Source: Buddleja alternifolia (Eukaryota > Streptophyta > Magnoliopsida > Lamiales > Scrophulariaceae). From it: 64,000 nucleotides of DNA. The translations under genes and the position numbers were made by a program. Positions 12,001 to 24,328 of the stretch are shown here, piece after piece. How positions within the stretch are numbered: the stretch's first letter is position 1; each line of letters starts with the position of its first letter. Location: the NCBI GenBank assembly GCA_019426215.1, contig CM033393.1, positions 5,118,046 to 5,182,045 of the forward strand, written 5' to 3'. The notes under the pieces are model-generated. The model did no database searches. It had not been told where the DNA came from and saw only the letters and a program-made list of their open reading frames with translations.

Positions 12001-14464
12001 GTAACAAACTTGCACTCCAAATGGGGCCGAAGAATTTTGTACAATCATCAATGTCAAAATTTGGACCATTAGCCATAGTTTCAATAGCTTCTTGGTGCCT
12101 ATTGAGCTTCAATAAAGCCTCACTTCTCAAGCCAAATATCTTCATTTATAAAAACCAAGAAAAGCATGTTAATTAATAGTGACATTTAACTTATAATTTA
12201 GGGGCACAGTTGATTTGCAGGACTAAAATTCATTGAAATAACATGATTGGGATCACACATTTAACAAATAGTTCAAGGACACAAATTTTATTAGTAGGAC
12301 TGAGATTGATAGGATTAACATAATTATGGGGTTGCATCAAGACAAATCCGCTTCAACAATTTTCTATTATAAAGTATCAAAAATATACTAGTATAAATAA
12401 GTTGTGAACTACAGCTAAATGTCGCTGATGAGTGCTTAGCAACGCCCATTGGTAAGTCATTCATTTGTTTCTTAATGTATTGATAGGGTTTGCGATAATT
12501 AAGTTGGACTATATGTCCTAACAAATTTTGATGAACAATACATTGGTGATGGTTAACTTTTTATTATTTTTAGGACAGCCATCACGAGTTTCATCTGATC
12601 TAACTTTTTTAATAAAATGACTCACCAGTGGTGCAGAATCAGCACCGGCTTCTATAGAGAGGCCGGTTTCTTTCAAGAGTGTGATCCAATCTCTCTGTCT
12701 TTTAGAGTCAGTGCACTTGTTTAAATGAATTTGAACTTTTTTAGCCTTGTTCATAGCATCAGGGTCAGCTTCTGCCCCTGATTGTTTGAAATGATATACG
12801 GCTTTCTCTGCTTCTCCTAATCTGTCAAAACATTTGGTAAAAGAATTCAACAATAAGAAAAACCAGCCATAATTCAAGAACTTTGTATCCTTTCTATCCC
12901 TATTTCAAATTTTGTTTGCATACGCTTGTCGAGTGTATAAAATATTTTCACTAATTATATTTATGGTAAAAGCATTAACTTATACACGTTAAGGAACATT
13001 CTTAGAAGCTGTTAGACTTCAAATTTTGCGACAATCACAATTATTCATAAGATGGAATTCACCAAATACGGACGATTAGGAATGTACCAAGACGTGAAGC
13101 CCCTAGAGTTCCTAAAAATCACTCTGACAATGCAACAATTCCTAAGAGATATGAGCCACCAAATCCTGATACAATCGCAGTCATGGAAAATACATATAGA
13201 CACCTGATATCAAATGCCACCAAATAATGTAATAATGTAGATCACGCCACGTGAGCACATGATGTATGTAATTACATACGTGTGATGATCTATCTATATT
13301 CTCTTATGTATACAACCGAGTGCATAAAAGCATCTGCCCCCACGACTATTTATTTTACGAGATTAGTGTAAGGTTCACCATACTCGAATAATTCTAAAAG
13401 CACCTAATTACATCATGACGTGAAGTAGAAAGATCACACAACAAATTAAAACATACAATCCTACAGTTTAATAAAATGATAATGAGGCCACACAAGAATT
13501 ATAACTTGTCAAAAATATATATATATATATATATATATATAGCAATTAAAATAAAAATAAATAAAAAAGAAAATTACCTAACATAAAGAGTTGCCAATCT
13601 ATTATGAGCCCGTTGGTAAAACGGGTCGATCCGAATAGCCTCCCTGCATTCAACCGCCGCTTCAATAAGCTTCCCCAAAGCCGTCAACGCCGCGCTTTTA
13701 TTACTCCTATAAGAAGCTTTATTCGGGTCAATGGATATGGCCGCATCATACAAAGCCACAGCCTCTGCAAATCTACCATTTTTGTAATCTTCATTACCCA
13801 ATATCTTCAACTGCTCAGGGTCCATTCTAGTTGACAGCGCCCGACATAGCGAAACGGGCTTTTCGACCTTTTCGCGCTCTTCGTTCTTCTTCACCACAAC
13901 ATTCCCCATTACACTCGTCGAGTACTTGACCGGAACCGGATCCTCTTTTGCAACATTATTCGAATTTGCATGAATGTTGTTTCCGGGTCCGGGTTGTCTT
14001 AAATTCCCTAAATTTCCTAACAACATTACGTTGCTCGACGATGCCCTGACTAGATTTCCGGCGGCGGTTTTTGGCTTCTGGTAATCGGCGATCATGCTGT
14101 CGAGCTCGCCGGAGAGTCCAATTCCGGGATGTGTCACTTTTCGGGTCGGGTTATATCCATGCGGGCTTTTTGGTGTTTGATTCTGTTGAATTTTGTTTTG
14201 CTGAGATTTGGGATGTTTCGGGCCGGGTCGGGCTATGATTCGATCGCCATTTTTTTGATTGGGTGAATGCAAGGAGGATTGATCATCAAGGCCTTTTCTT
14301 CGGGTTTTCGATACCGGTGTGCTTGGATTTCGGGTCACCTGATTCGGGTTTTGTGTTTGAAGGGAACCCGTTGAAGTTGATCGTCTTGGCCATATACTCT
14401 TACGTCCGAGAACTACATTTAATAGGCCACACCCCGATTTCTTCTCACTTGAAATTTCTCCCAT
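9089..14464 (-). CDS. TPR-repeat thioredoxin-like protein (TTL family)
   Basis: Seven exons: 14464-13578, 12821-12626, 12139-11967, 11247-10914, 10326-10116, 9869-9769 and 9244-9089. They sum to 2058 nt, 685 residues plus stop, and every junction keeps phase. The start MGEISSEKKSGCGLLNVVLG is the conserved TTL N-terminus. Residues 1 to about 210 are low-complexity (Asn, Gln, Ser, Pro). TPR repeats span about 213-560 (GNEDYKNGRFAEAVALYDAA; GNELFKVARYSEACIAYGEG; YEKAIQDCNAAL). The last 100 residues are thioredoxin-like (SLVLFCNKPGDRN; LPAFVIYTNG) without a WCxxC motif: one Cys remains. Arabidopsis TTL1, TTL3 and TTL4 act as scaffolds in osmotic stress, abscisic acid and brassinosteroid responses. 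The length fits (TTL1 is about 700 residues). Intron 6 (9245-9768) holds TTTAGTCCCTTAAGT-type repeat sequence. Confidence 0.93.
11550..11576. repeat. (TA)n microsatellite in a TTL intron
   Basis: A run of about 13 TA dinucleotides in the intron between exons 3 and 4 of the TTL gene. Confidence 0.9.
13514..13541. repeat. (TA)n microsatellite in TTL intron 1
   Basis: A run of about 14 TA dinucleotides, 37 bases from the exon 1 donor site of the TTL gene. Confidence 0.9.
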
Positions 14465-14716
14465 TTTTCAGAAATGGATATGAAAAATTTCAACAACAAT
14501 TGGAAAGCAATGATTCTTTTTTTTTTTTTTTTTTTTTTGGTTACAAGGAAAATCATGAAATGAAATGAATGAATGTTGAATGCTATTTATTGCATGGGGA
14601 AAAGTTTTTCTTGATTAGAGGGTGTTGTTTAGACAAAAAGAATAAAGTGGTTGCTTAATCTCAATTCACCAAAAATGAATTTTGGAGAAAAAGATTAATT
14701 AAATGATATAGGGATA

Positions 14717-14717
14717 G

Positions 14718-14748
<31 letters not shown>

Positions 14749-14750
14749 TA
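14717..14750. repeat. Compound (TA)n(GA)n microsatellite upstream of TTL
   Basis: TA repeats pass directly into GA repeats about 255 bases upstream of the TTL start codon, in its promoter or 5' leader region. Confidence 0.9.
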
Positions 14751-14861
14751 GATACAGGAAAATGTTTTGCTTATATGATCTCACATCCTCCTCCAGAAGG
14801 CAATTAACAATAATCTCTCCTTACTTGTTTATATGTTTGTTTTCTATCTGAAAAATGAGGA

Positions 14862-14863
14862 TG

Positions 14864-14895
<32 letters not shown>

Positions 14896-14896
14896 A
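14862..14896. repeat. (GA)n tract with G run upstream of TTL
   Basis: About 14 GA units followed by a run of G, about 400 bases upstream of the TTL start. GA-rich tracts are common in plant promoters, but no specific role can be read here. Confidence 0.9.
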
Positions 14897-15269
14897 ATGA
14901 ATGCAAGGAAAAATGTTTTAACAAGAGAGATAATTTAGAGGTTAATTTAAAGAGAGAGAGTTAATTTTTATTTTAATGTTGAGTATGGGACATTTGTCAA
15001 TTTTTGTTTCCCTTTTTATTACAAGAAGAGTTTCTCTATATTTTAAGCTTCTTACAGAGTTACAGCACCAGACTAATCCGGGACAATTAAATTTTTAAGA
15101 CAACCTATTAATGTGGAATGAGTAAAACAACTATTTTTATTTAGTAATTATTGTTTGTGTGGAGGAAAGGTTAAGTACATGAGAGCCGGTAGTGGAAGAA
15201 ATGAAGGTTCTATGCTTTATTTTGTGTTGTGTGTTAAAAACATAAAGTGATTTTTATGAGTTCTCGGTA

Positions 15270-15790
15270 TTTGAAATTCTGATGCAATCGCAATTATTAT
15301 CTATAAAAAGTTTCTATTATTTATAATTTTGGCACATTCAAAATTATTTATGTAGTCGGATATGGGTGAATTTCATTATATACACATACCAGATTTTGAT
15401 TATATCACCATTTGAAATCACAAGAAAACTTAAAATCACTAGTTAAAATGGGTACAACCATGAAACAATGTTCTCGTTATCAGAGTTTTAGAATTCTAAA
15501 TCTAGAGTCCACCACAATCATTTACGTAATAATATCTACATAATCAGTTATATAAGTTCTGGTGAATCACAATTTCGATAATATCACATCTAATCTATAC
15601 AATAGGATGCGAGTGGATTTCATCATTTATATGTATATATATATATATATAATTGTAATTATATCAGAATTTAACTTTTAAAAAGTAGTTAAAAAACACC
15701 CGTTGAAATGGGCTCAACCAAGGACAAAGGTCATAATTAAGATATCAAAATTCTGATTTCCGGAACAGCTACAATCATTTATGTAATGAA
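15270..15790. repeat. Diverged tandem duplication, about 255 bp
   Basis: Two related blocks share GAAATGGG(C/T)(A/T)CAACCA, ATTCT(A/G)A and C(T/C)ACAATCATTTA(C/T)GTAAT, offset by about 255 bp (for example near 15514 and 15770). The region is otherwise AT-rich and intergenic. The rest of 14900-17900 contains no convincing gene. Confidence 0.45.
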
Positions 15791-16105
15791 ATTACCTAAT
15801 TAAGATCTTTTTTTTTTTGGCCTAATTAAAATCTTAAAAGCTCCAAATAACCACTAAAAAACATAAAAAAATCTCCCTTTTTTTTGGTAAAAAAAGAAAA
15901 AAGAAATAAAGTTCAGATAGAGGAGTTCACGTTTATTTAGTAAGTGCCATTGAGCAATCCACGTTTGAACCCTGCACAGCTGTATGTGAATAAGTTCAAT
16001 TTTTTAGAAGTTTGACTTGGTATATTTCATATTTATTCCTACCAACTCAAAATTGTTTTCCTGTTTCATTCTAGAAAACATAATGCTGCTACTGTTGCTA
16101 GTACC

Positions 16106-16282
16106 CACGAGATCCTCTATTGCAAAATGGTGTTACATCTCCTATTGCATTTATTCTATGCATGATAAGTGTATAAATCTTTTTCTTAATTATATAATTG
16201 ATTTGAATTTTGTACACTTGTCATATATAGAGGTGAATGCAATAGGAGATGCAACATCATTTGTAATAGAGGATCCGGATTG
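16106..16282. repeat. Foldback element or long hairpin
   Basis: GATCCTCTATTGCAAAATGG at 16111 pairs with an imperfect reverse complement ending at 16275. The stem continues through CATCTCCTATTGCATT and AAGTGTA for about 65 bases per arm, with a loop of roughly 35. The direct repeat GCTAGTACC flanks it (16097-16105 and 16283-16291), which fits a 9-bp target duplication. A short MULE-type MITE is the simplest reading. A transcript across it would form a miRNA-precursor-like hairpin. Confidence 0.6.
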
Positions 16283-16974
16283 GCTAGTACCACCATCAAA
16301 GCAATTTTGTGAGTTTCTAATCAAATAAATTGGGTATACAAACAAAATAAAGTAAACTAAAAGAATCAATTATTGTTTACTTTTTTTTCTTTTGAAATTT
16401 AATATTAGATATTTCCGATTGATACATAATCGGACAAATGATGCATATATTTGGTGGTTTAAGGTTATAATTAATCAAATTGAATCAATCCAATAAGGTA
16501 TTGTTTATTTAATTTTTATTGAGTTTCAAAATTTGTGTTTGAATTTGCTTTTATTTTTAGAGAAATCAAACATATCACGAAACGAGTACGAGTACTTTTA
16601 TATTTTGCACATCATTTATCATGTTTCACTAATAGAGTCAAGTTGAAGTTGATATTCGAACTTATTGAAAAAAAAAATTATACATATAGAGTCTTAGGAC
16701 CATTGCTTTCATCGTCTAGACAAAATCTCAACATCACTGATTATTTACTAAATCTTGCTATTTAGCTACATATAATAAATAAAGCAACAATAAGTCAATT
16801 CTCTGTTGACTTATTGCTTCATTGTAATTAGCATACAATTATTTATAGAAGTAATACACAATATATCAAACAGTTGGGCAAGATTTTACATGGAATTGTT
16901 ACAAAAAGCTCTTTAACGAAATACCTAATTTGTCATTATTTATTGAAACAATTCTGTATTTTTTTTAATTATAA

Positions 16975-17045
16975 CGGTGGGAACGTGCACTTGACTTAAT
17001 AGTGATAGACTGATGCCACTAGACCAAATGACCATTGACAAATAA
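16975..17045 (-). mobile_element. Degenerate tRNA-derived SINE head
   Basis: Read on the - strand, ATTTGGTCTAGTGGCATCAG resembles a polymerase III A box, followed by AAGTCAAGTGCACGTTCCCACC where a B box would sit. The B box is damaged, and no tail or target duplication was found. Low-confidence relic. Confidence 0.3.
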
Positions 17046-17904
17046 TTCTCTAATTAAGTAGCTTTTATAGAAAAAAAAAAAAGGTAAAAAAAATAAGCAT
17101 GTCTATCGTGATATTTTCTCTAAAATCTAAATCTTATTACACCATTTTTTCCCAATTCATTTGCCAAAGGGAGAAAAGGAAGTAACAGAAAGGACTCAAA
17201 TTACCGAACATTAATCATTTGCCAAAATTTACAGAAGTCAAAATAACTTTCATTGACAGAGGAAACCAAACACATCTATGGCGTAAATGAATTAATTCGA
17301 GTGGAACAGAGCAATGTTCAAACCTGTTTGAAATCTTGTAGAGTTTCAAACATTGTAATTTAGCTTATTTGATTGCTAATTTAACTCAACTCAAACCAGC
17401 GTTTAAGAATTCCTCCCGAGTCGAGTATCACGTCATTTGATTTATTTATTTTTCCCGCCCTAAGCACATCCTTGAATAGAGATTTACCCAAAAAGAAAGG
17501 AAAAGAAGAAGAAAAAGTTGAATTTAAGCACATTCATCTTCTCATGGTCTCATACCAGGCTACCTGATTGCTTATACATGCAACAAACTCATCTCTCTTA
17601 CATTTGCATTTTCAGTTTACAAACACCACTCTGTGCCAGTACACACAAACATAGATAAATACATACATATATATATACATACATACATACATATATATAT
17701 AAGAATCACTCGCAGGGCCATGACGCTACGCTTCGTGATAGTCACAAAATTAGTAATCCAAATAATGAAAACACATTACCTAATTTCAATTTTATACTTT
17801 CCTCTTCCACAGTACTAATTAACAATTCGATTACGATGTGAAAAATTTCAAAAATTGTTTAAACCAATGCACCTACAAAATGATGCCATACGTGATAGGA
17901 CACA

Positions 17905-20900
17905 TCAATTCTGTGGGACGTTTATATTAGTTTTCTTTATCTCTTTGGCTATTGCTTCCGTCAGTTCCTCTGCACTATATTCCACACCAAAGGACCTTGT
18001 CACTTGCATATTAGGGTTGATCAAATACCTGTTTACAATTTATGGTGAAAATTAGCATTTTCTATTATATGGGTAACAGATGTTATTTAGCTAGGAAAGG
18101 GAAGCATGAAAAATTGAAGTGAATTGATGGGGTAAATTATTGTAGATTACATGTTGTGAGAGGACTCAACAAGATAATCGCCTCCTTCTTCATCAACTTT
18201 CCTGAAGAAAATTCTGTATTCTTGTGCCATCTGCCTTATAGCAGCAACTGATCCAGTTAATCCCACTATTCTTGAGTCAAATTCTGCATTGTGTGTTAAT
18301 AAAAGTGGTAGAATAAGAGTTTTGATTGCACAAATTACATATTGCATAAGCAACGGAAGAGATCATAAGAGAAATAATTTCCATTCCATGTAACAAAAAC
18401 GTTCAGAAAAAACATAGAGACGGAATTATGAGAGGTCAACAAGGAAACAGAAAATAATTACAGTGAAAAAATTAATGAGAGGGCAAGAGAGACCAAAGAC
18501 AAAAATAATAAACTGAGAGAATTAGCTTTAGCTTTAGCTTTAGCAATTCCAATGGTCCCTTTCCCCCAAAAAAAACAGTCACATGAATCTTGATTTTGTC
18601 CTCTTTGAACACTTAGGAATGGCTTTGAACTGTAAATTAGCTTGGGAAATGTACTTTCACAGAGCCATTTTCATATTTTGATCTAAACAATAAGATTTTT
18701 ATGAAGGGGGCAAAAACTCTCGTAAGTTACATATAAATTCAGCCAGAAAGAGGCTTTTAGAACTTTTTAGTTATTTGAGCTCGTGGAAATATGAAGTTTA
18801 ATAGCTTATTATTCTATCTTAAACCATCTAGTATACAATCGATAAGTTGACAAATACATAAACAACATAACTAAACAAATGTACTAATGTATAATTAGGA
18901 GTAGCATATTTTACAATAAACTATCAATTTGTGTAAAATGCCTTGAACTATATAAATATTGGAAGAGACATCAACTTAAAAGAACACATTGGTTTCAACA
19001 CTTAAAAAAATGGCCACTAAGAAGTCATATTTATCACATATTTGACAAGTATTAACGGACAACCAATTCCAAAGCACCTTCACTCAATCAAAATATCAAG
19101 TTTATCGATTCTCAACTCAAAAAATTGAGGGCTTCATGCTTATATCCCTTAAAACCTTTGTCCAAATCAAGTCTTGCAGAAAAGAATTATGGTTGATCAG
19201 AGCCAATAATTCATTTTCTGTCGAAAGAAACCTTAACATTAAGATTGCAGTCATTTTATAAATGCTATTTTTCTCTCGTAGTTTTAGTTTCACTTATAGC
19301 AAATTTGTGATGGTTACAAAAACGACTCACCTCTGATGTAGGCATGAAGTTGTGAGGGGTTGTCCCGCTGAGGATCAATTGTGACAAATACAGGCAATAT
19401 CTTGATATTCTGCTTCGACTCTTTTTCCATCAGATGACACAATATCAATGACCAAATGTAGAGAATAGATGATACAATGATAATTAGAGTAGAGGAATAG
19501 AACCTAATATATTGACAGTAGTGGCCATCTTTCGAACTTCTGCTGGCCCAACATCAGGGGATGAAGTGTAGCCAAAATACAAAAGAACCCAATTCCCCAG
19601 AAGATTCTTTTCAGTTACAAATCGACCTTCTGTGTCAATTAGACTGAAGGGACCACCAATTATGGGACCTTGAATGGCACTTCTTTCAAACTTTTCACCC
19701 TTTCCTATTCCCAGGTTAAATGAAACAAACAAAAAGTTTAGGCAATGTATATTGGAAATAGATGATGATGTGCTCGTAAAGTAACAAAATCCCCCCTAGA
19801 CCTTTGCTTTTGGATCACTTAAATGAGATATGGAAGATATAAAGAACAATACGCAAATGAGACAGATGCAACCAACACGCAAAGGATCTGCAATGGATGA
19901 ACCACACAAGTAATTCCACAATTCAAAAAATTTATAGCTCACATTTCCATGAAGCCTGTCATAGACTTATACAGTTATACCTAAGCATTATGATAAAATG
20001 AAAACATGTTTTCAGTGTGCTCTACAAAGTCTGTATGGCTTGCATTTGCCATCCTGATTTTAGGTGAGAACAATAAGTGAAAAATCCTCACAAGTTGTTT
20101 CAAGTGAATCTAGAATGTTCGAATACAACAGAGTAAAATGTACCACGGAAACTCATTGATGAACTAATTTCATCTCCAATTTATGCCAGGGATTATTAAG
20201 TAAAAACAGAACAAGATGCAAAGTATAAACCTTCCACTAAAAAATTAAACTATAAATCCCAAAAAGAAAAAAAGAAAAGAAATTCCACATATAATACTAC
20301 TGATCCAAATATAATTTGGTACTAAGTTTTCAAATACACATACAACTCACTTCATCATCAAATATTGTCTGTCTCAAAGGTCACTCATGAATATAAGTAT
20401 ACAAGTTTTTTTCCAGTAAGAAAATCCTTAACTGGAAAGCATTCGTAAAAAAAATACACACACACACACACACATACACACATAAATATATATATATATA
20501 CACATGAATATAAGTATACAAGTTTTTTGCCAGTAAGAAAATCCTTCAATGGAAAGCATTCATACAAAAAATATATACACACACACACACACACACGTGT
20601 GTGTGTGTGTGTGTATGTGTGTGTGTGTGTGTATTATTCAAACAATCAAGGGTCCACTCTAGTGGGCTCTATTATGAATTCATTTCTGTTTTCCAGCTAA
20701 AACTCCAAAGAAACCAAAAATTGAAAACCATAGCTCGAGTAAAGGCCATTCCATCAACTGCTTTTGAGATTTGCAAGCTAATTTAGCTTATAGTGTCAAC
20801 CTGCCACTCCTCTCACAGTCTTTTATATCATGTTAATGCTGCTATGAAAAAATCATGCAAAATATAAATTTGCAGCAACCATGGCTCAACCATTACATGT

Positions 20901-22971
20901 GTCGGTACTGAACCACACGTTTATATAATTTTCATTTTGACTAGTTCTAGACAGCAAACAAGAACAATAATGCCCTCAAACCCTAGCATATCAATATCAC
21001 TAACTCTTAAAATCACCTTTTGGAATGGCTCTCTTTTCATCATTATAGTGAATGAAAAAAACCAACCCACCAATTCCAGCTAGAACAGAACCAGGCTGCA
21101 ATAACAAATCTGAGATGAAGAGAATTAAAAGAAAGGTAAACACAATAAAAGGAGGAAAAGTAGAATAAAGATAATATAGAAAATATGAGATTCTAAGTGA
21201 TCTTCAGAAATAATCAACTCATGATAGCATACAATTAGAAAAGATCTCCACGAGAATGGAGTCACAGCCTGTTCAGGTAACAGGAATGGACGCTTCGAGT
21301 CGCTCGAGGACTTTGTGCTGGAAGAGTAATTTTTCTTTGATGAATTGAACCTACGCAGAATGGTAACCAGAAGTTTCCAGATATTAGTTATGAGATACTG
21401 AGAGAGAGACACATAGTTGTATATTGGTGTCCGCCAAACATTATTTCACCATGTAAGTAAAGTCCTCACGATTAACGATAATAACATCATTAACTGTTCT
21501 ACAGAGTGAAGTCATTTCCATTTTTCTCAGCATTGATTTTTATGAGACATTTTGAAACTGAATTCATGAAATATAAAACAGGGTCTGCCAATAAACTTTT
21601 CCTATTCAACAGCAACAGGACCTTAAGTTACAGAAACATGCACACCTCTGTTTACAGCAAGAATTCACATTGCTTGCCCTGAGATATGCCGGTCAGAAAA
21701 ATCTTCCTATACAACATAAAATCTACTAGAGCTGTGTACTTTACCATTTTAAGAATATGGAATAAATTGTGTTTCCAACATTACACTTTTCCCCCACACT
21801 CCTAATTTCTACTCTGTTTGTACTAGCCAAATCATTACAATATGGTCTTTCATCTCCATAAAATACAGTTACACATCACAGTAAACCACATTTTTCGGAG
21901 AATTAAAAAATAAAGATACATACTTCTTGAAAAAATTCAGACACTCGGGCTCCCCCGTTATTGTCTGTTCAGTTAATGGACGAGGAGATATATTGATCGG
22001 CGCAGATCTTGCATAGATGGATGAGTAGAATCTCTTAGATGAACCAAACCTACAAACAAGAAAGAAGAGAAAAAAAACATTATAATGCACCTAGATATCA
22101 GTCATGTGAAGAAGTTAACAAACCAGATAGAGAGACTTTAAAGAGTATACTACCCCAGCCAATTATTAGATTCTCAAATGAAATACTAATACACATATAC
22201 ACAACTCATTAGCCACTGTGGTGTGTATCACGGTCACAAAAGGATGTATAATATGATTTGCAGCAAAATCATCCACTGCTTCAATTATATTAAAAATAAT
22301 GTAAGACAAATTTGTGAACTCGTCTCAGTATGGATTACAAACTGAGTATGTTCCGGAGAGGACTCATTATCACAAGAAAACTGATTCACAAAATTGCAAT
22401 CAGTATACAGTAAGCCAGGCCGAGACACCTTGTAAAATCATAATTTAAAAAAGCTTCAAGAATGCTACCAATCTAAAACTTCCAGGAAGATGACTATGTT
22501 TACCCTAAACAATGTCCAGCGTTCCATCACGCCGAATGAAGGTGAACTACCGGAGAGCCATCTACTTGAGAATGTCATGTATATGGATCAAAACTAACCA
22601 ACATACTCCACAACTATAATCCATCCCTATTTCTAAGCTCTGGCGAACTTAATAATCTCCAAAATTCTCATATCAAGTAAAATCCAAGTATTCGAATTAA
22701 TACGCATCAATTTCACAACTCTAACTAATAATCAATCCAGAATAAATCTTCATTACAGACCAAACAAGTTCAATGACACCTACATACGGATAACATTCAA
22801 TACAATATATGCGGATTCTGAAATATAACCAATCAAGTTCATTATAAAAAATTCTAAAACAAAAGCAAATCAAATTAGGAGAAAGAGTTGAAAACATTAC
22901 CCCCTGAAAATGTGAAGAGATGCATCCGAATGATTTTTCAAGGAGGAGGGGACAAGTCTAGACAATGGCAT
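17905..22971 (-). CDS. HCC2: SCO1-family mitochondrial protein, HCC2-like (copper-ligand cysteines absent)
   Basis: Eight exons: 22971-22901, 22049-21924, 21350-21233, 21095-21017, 19704-19504, 19420-19331, 18283-18151 and 18028-17905, totalling 942 nt (313 residues plus stop) with all phases matching. The N-terminus MPLSRLVPSSLKNHSD is Ser/Arg-rich, like a mitochondrial presequence. One membrane helix lies at about residues 107-120 (GSVLAGIGGLVFFIHY). The thioredoxin-like SCO domain follows: IGGPFSLIDTEGR, WVLLYFGYTSSPDVGP, ILPVFVTIDPQRDNPSQLHA, FDSRIVGLTGS, SSHNMYLINP. Canonical SCO1 has CPDxCP and uses both cysteines to deliver copper to cytochrome c oxidase; here the site reads SPDVGP, as in Arabidopsis HCC2, which lacks copper-binding cysteines. 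Exons 2 and 3 look like a tandem duplication. The exon 6 acceptor (19420) has a weak pyrimidine tract. Confidence 0.9.
20388..20632. repeat. Duplicated 65-bp unit with (CA)n, (TA)n and palindromic (CA)n-CGTG-(TG)n
   Basis: GAATATAAGTATACAAGTTTTTT plus the following 45 bases occurs twice (about 20391 and 20505). Each copy is followed by a CA repeat. The second CA run meets a TG run at 20596/20597, so about 36 bases form a near-perfect palindrome. It sits in intron 4 of the HCC2-like gene. Short translated frames of repeating Cys-Val here are artefacts. Confidence 0.85.
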
Positions 22972-23144
22972 TTCTCAGCTTTTTCTTTCTTCTTAAATCT
23001 CTTTGGGGGGAGTATGTGAAATTAATGGTTTATGAAAATTAACAACTAATGAACAGAATTTCTAACTGGGAAAAGGTCATCATATATTCTTTAATCCTCT
23101 TGAAATTGAAATGTGTATGTATATATTCAATCAACAGATATATT

Positions 23145-23145
23145 T

Positions 23146-23180
<35 letters not shown>
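23145..23180. repeat. (GA)n microsatellite upstream of the HCC2-like gene
   Basis: About 16 GA units roughly 175 bases upstream of the HCC2-like start codon. Confidence 0.9.
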
Positions 23181-23199
23181 GGTCAGGGGTTTATATCGC

Positions 23200-24328
23200 C
23201 TGATGGCTTTTGTACTTTTCTTTATCCCCAAGTACAGTGGAATACGGCGTCGGTTTGTGTGACGGGCTTGGGCTTGGGTTTGGGCCCGCATTTTGGACAT
23301 GGCGGTTAGTGGGTATTGCATTTTACTTCAACAGTTTCATTGGTGAGCCCATGTTTCTTCTAATCATATTAGGGGTCATTTGGTTGGAGGTTGAAATAAT
23401 ATGTGACTCGATAGTCAATTGGTTTAAAAACCATAGACTATTGAAACCATATCTAAATTTTTTTGTCTGGTTGCTATTTTTGGCCCACTCATTTATGTGG
23501 GGCCTAATAACTTGTTTTATATTTGGTTGGGTGATTTACATGAGTTGAATTTGGGTAAATACTAAAATACCTTCATAAAATTTAGCATATGCCTATTTTG
23601 CCCTTTAATTAAAAATATGCTAAACTTACCACTACCACATTCCCCATTCCCTTTGTAGCAATCAATTTTGGCACTACCCCTTTCATTTATTTTATATATT
23701 AGCGTTCGCCGAATGTATTGGTACTGATTTTTTGAATTTTTTTCGTAGAATTTAACAAATCGATCGACATCTATAAGGTAAGTTTTTGTAACTTGAAGAA
23801 ATTTTTTGTCAATAGTTTGATTTGTCCTATTCTTTTTCATTACCCTATTCGCTTCTATTGGAAAATCTTTAAATTCTCCTTGTCACACTACTACTAATCT
23901 CTTCAAGGTTCATAATTTTTCTTTGGTACGGTATATAAATAAATGTTAGGGAAGATCAGTAGATTATCATCTAAACATATATAATTTATTAATCAGACGT
24001 TTACAACTAATTTGATATTCATATATTTCACCAATTACAAAACTCGTACAACATACAAACAGAAATTATTAGCATTCCTATGAGAAAAATCAAAAGAATA
24101 TGCATGATACAATACAAGTAGGAAATTTGCACAGTAATTCGGTATCCAGAAGGAACAACACAGGTGGTTAGTAGTAGTTCAATGATGCACAGTGGCAGCC
24201 AACAGAAACTTAAGGAAAATGTGAATACTTCATGCCTCTTCTACTACACCTGAAATCCATCAAATCAAACAATTAGTTAAAATGGACACCTTACACACAC
24301 ACACACACACGTATCAGAGGATACTAAT
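23200..24328. other. Intergenic DNA with a possible MITE relic
   Basis: No gene is supported. TTAGGGGTCATTTGGTTGG at about 23365 looks like the end of a PIF/Harbinger-type MITE, including a TTA flank. The following 250 bases share motifs (TGAGTTGAAT, GGGTAAAT) with 62520-62740, but I could not find a matching opposite terminus. A short (CA)n tract lies at 24294-24310. Confidence 0.35.

Noticed and set aside
16017..16328. A 103-codon + strand frame
   Set aside because: It runs through both arms of the foldback and has no protein-like pattern.
20385..20786. Cys-Val repeat proteins on both strands
   Set aside because: Pure translation of CA/TG microsatellites in an intron.
23210..23548. 112-codon + strand frame rich in hydrophobic residues
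   Set aside because: It crosses a possible MITE and low-complexity DNA and shows no known domain or convincing start context.
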